From Cytophagales bacterium (GTDB lineage Bacteria; Bacteroidota; Bacteroidia; Cytophagales; Cyclobacteriaceae), in contig DNTA01000233.1 of assembly GCA_003500135.1 (NCBI GenBank), forward strand, positions 1-15,668: a stretch of 15,668 bases of DNA, written 5' to 3'. Every line of letters starts with the position of its first letter. Position 1 is the first letter of the stretch. The translations under genes and the position numbers were made by a program. Below, in pieces: positions 15,127 through 15,668 of the stretch. The notes under the pieces are model-generated. The model was given only the letters and a program-made list of their open reading frames with translations. It was not told the DNA's origin and did no database searches.

Positions 15127-15668
15127 GCCAAAAGTACTCTATATAGGTCAGTATTCTGAAGGCACAACTTCCAAACAAAGAGCCGACACGATTAAAAGTC
15201 TGTTGGATACCGATGTATTTAGGATTATTGATCTGCATGAGCCATTTTACAGAACCTCAAGAGTTTGGCGATCCATTGGCTTCAGATATAAAAAGGGGCC
15301 CTTAATTCCGGCAGTAAATACGTTCATCAGAAACAAAGTTCAAGAGCCTTACGATCTCATTTGGGTAGACAAAGGCATCTATATCACTGCTGCAACAACG
15401 GCTTTTTTAAGAGCACACACTAAAAAACTAGTGCATTTTACGCCGGATCCGGCGTTTACTTTTCACAAATCCAGATTATTTTATCAATCGCTTAAGTTCT
15501 ACGATTATGTGATCACCACTAAAAGTTATGAGCTTGAAAGATATTTCGATTATCTGGAGGAAGAGCAAGTGCTATTTGTGACTCAGGGATTTGATCCGAA
15601 TCTTCATCAGCCCGATTTTTCAAACTTTGATGAAAAAGAAGGACTTCTTTTTATAGGGCACTATGAAG
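15110..15668 (+). CDS. CgeB-like GT-B glycosyltransferase (3' truncated)
   Basis: An ATG at 15110 opens a frame that runs to the window end (186 codons plus one base) and overlaps the preceding gene by 17 bp. The translation starts MQLTDKPKVLYIGQYSEGTT, a first Rossmann strand. It then has YDLIWVDKGIYIT, LVHFTPDPAFTFHKSRLFY, YDYVITTKSYELERYF and VLFVTQGFDPNLHQP, and stops in LLFIGHYE. Weak strands with a TPD/TP segment and the terminal 'FIGxYE' match the N-terminal half of CgeB / Glycos_trans_1_2-type glycosyltransferases. The second half, with the donor-binding domain, is outside the window. The assignment is from motif pattern only; a further GT-B enzyme of the same locus is the most economical reading. 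Confidence 0.75.
   Translation, partial: MQLTDKPKVLYIGQYSEGTTSKQRADTIKSLLDTDVFRIIDLHEPFYRTSRVWRSIGFRYKKGPLIPAVNTFIRNKVQEPYDLIWVDKGIYITAATTAFLRAHTKKLVHFTPDPAFTFHKSRLFYQSLKFYDYVITTKSYELERYFDYLEEEQVLFVTQGFDPNLHQPDFSNFDEKEGLLFIGHYE

Overview
The window looks like the interior of a surface-polysaccharide (capsule, exopolysaccharide or O-antigen) gene cluster from a low-GC member of the Bacteroidota, most likely a marine Flavobacteriia-type organism. This is an inference. It rests on the AT-rich composition, A-rich leaders without clear Shine-Dalgarno sequences, one -7 element of Bacteroidota type (TAnnTTTG), and the mix of protein families. All 16 genes lie on the + strand and are packed tightly, with ATGA overlaps, short overlaps, or gaps mostly under 50 bp. 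I see no RNA genes, insertion sequences, CRISPR arrays or integrases.

Layout. 1-3797: a 5'-truncated GT2 glycosyltransferase, a GT-B glycosyltransferase carrying an HWPE motif, a PAPS-dependent sulfotransferase, and a second GT2 enzyme whose start region looks frameshifted. 3798-3909: the longest non-coding gap (112 bp), holding an inverted repeat and a possible internal promoter. 3910-8722: a GDP-L-fucose synthase-type reductase/epimerase, a second HWPE GT-B enzyme paralogous to the first, a GT-A enzyme resembling GNT-I, a second GT-A-like protein of a poorly characterised family, and a second, unrelated-looking sulfotransferase. 8709-13948: a GT2 enzyme, an MBOAT O-acyltransferase paired with a membrane-anchored SGNH-like protein, and two adjacent GT2 enzymes. 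14026-15668: a GT4-like enzyme and the start of a CgeB-like GT-B enzyme cut by the window end.

Working together, the genes would assemble a repeat unit with many linkages (11 glycosyltransferase-like genes are visible). The unit probably contains L-fucose or a related 6-deoxy/4-keto-derived sugar, and it would be decorated by sulfate (two sulfotransferases) and by O-acyl, probably acetyl, groups (MBOAT plus SGNH pair). The export and polymerisation genes (Wzx, Wzy, Wza/Wzc or an ABC transporter), an initiating phosphoglycosyltransferase and gmd are not in the window, so the cluster must extend beyond both ends or draw on genes elsewhere. The most interesting features are the predicted sulfated, acylated, deoxysugar-containing polymer, the SGNH partner with Asn in place of the usual catalytic Asp, and the apparent one-base indel at the start of the second GT2 gene.
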